Assembly: GCA_020091685.1 (NCBI GenBank)
Contig: CM034592.1
Location: 40,879,622-40,943,621 of the forward strand
DNA from: Lutjanus erythropterus
Taxonomy: Eukaryota; Chordata; Actinopteri; Lutjaniformes; Lutjanidae
DNA length: 64,000 nt
Reading direction: 5' to 3'
This document shows positions 63,791 to 64,000 of this stretch, in pieces. A model generated the notes under the pieces. That model searched no databases and was not told where the DNA came from. It saw nothing but the letters and a program-made list of their open reading frames with translations. The translations under genes were made by a program, and so were the position numbers. Position 1 is the first letter of the stretch. Each line of letters starts with the position of its first letter.

Positions 63791-64000
63791 ATCACAAATT
63801 TGATCAGAATCAAAAAGACTTGCAGTCCAAAACTTAACAAGTCTTATATTTAAAAAGTGTGTCAGTATTGATGTCATTTCCTGAATCAACTAATGTGAAC
63901 GCTATTAATTCTCTAATTCGAGTTGACACGTACGTCCCCAGATCTGCTCAGCAAGGATTATTTTTACATCATTATTCTCATGTTCATTGAAAAACACATT

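Larger units (their letters stand above)
57637..64000. other. Gene-less AT-rich right end
   Basis: No exon of a recognisable family was found in about 6.4 kb. Copy C's probable poly(A) signal AATAAA is at 57784-57789. The rest holds hAT-like text at 59630-59870, gagta-type repeat at 59940-60140, a poly(T) tract near 60200 and the SINE at 63613. Parts could be the 3'UTR of a gene beyond the window, but nothing shows it. Confidence 0.5.

Noticed and set aside
57637-64000. A fourth pentraxin-like copy or fragment
   Set aside because: No GKMFTLS, SVCLRY, DIWNRVC or GQVTDVQVWD block was found to the right of copy C, nor left of copy A.

Overview
The window looks like teleost fish nuclear DNA, probably a percomorph or close relative. 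The signs are spliced genes with GT-AG introns, protein sequences that match vertebrate families almost residue for residue, many (CA)n/(TG)n microsatellites, and fish-type short DNA transposons and a tRNA-derived SINE. There is no operon structure, and base composition outside exons is AT-rich.

Layout from left to right. (1) 924-7761, + strand: a complete five-exon kelch-like gene of the KLHL10 type, 609 aa (BTB-BACK-kelch adaptor for Cullin-3). (2) 9040-24646, + strand: a complete 22-coding-exon appl1 gene, 707 aa (BAR-PH-PTB endosomal adaptor), with a CpG-type promoter carrying YY1, GC-box and CCAAT sites. A long AT-rich tail follows to about 29.6 kb and may be its 3'UTR. (3) 32032-36161, - strand: a complete six-exon Arf-family GTPase, 181 aa, with an unusual switch II. 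Human APPL1 and ARF4 also lie close together on 3p14.3, which fits this neighbourhood. (4) 38226-57636, + strand: three tandem five-exon genes (copies A, B and C; 300, 356 and 301 aa), all open and all with the same intron phases. (5) 57637-64000: no gene found, only interspersed repeats.

The tandem array is the most unusual part. Each gene encodes a signal peptide, a short Thr/Pro-rich leader, a pentraxin-type lectin fold split by a mucin-like Thr/Pro-rich insertion, and a strongly basic C-terminal tail. The fold is recognisable from its first strand, its two disulfide cysteines and the GQVTDVQVWD block. The residues that bind calcium in C-reactive protein appear to be missing, and the classical pentraxin signature is broken. 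The mucin-like insertion is confined to one symmetric (phase 1-1) exon whose length differs between copies (132, 285, 183 nt). Divergence in the core is concentrated where C-reactive protein has its ligand pocket. All three 5' flanks share a block with a perfect or near-perfect ETS-IRF composite motif, suggesting myeloid or immune expression. I infer a diversifying secreted pentraxin-like defence family; function is not shown by the sequence.

A second window-wide pattern is dinucleotide repeats lying directly at splice sites in appl1, the Arf gene and every pentraxin-like copy. Non-coding space is filled with MITEs (several in related copies), hAT-like fragments, one LINE reverse-transcriptase remnant, a decayed SINE and three minisatellites.
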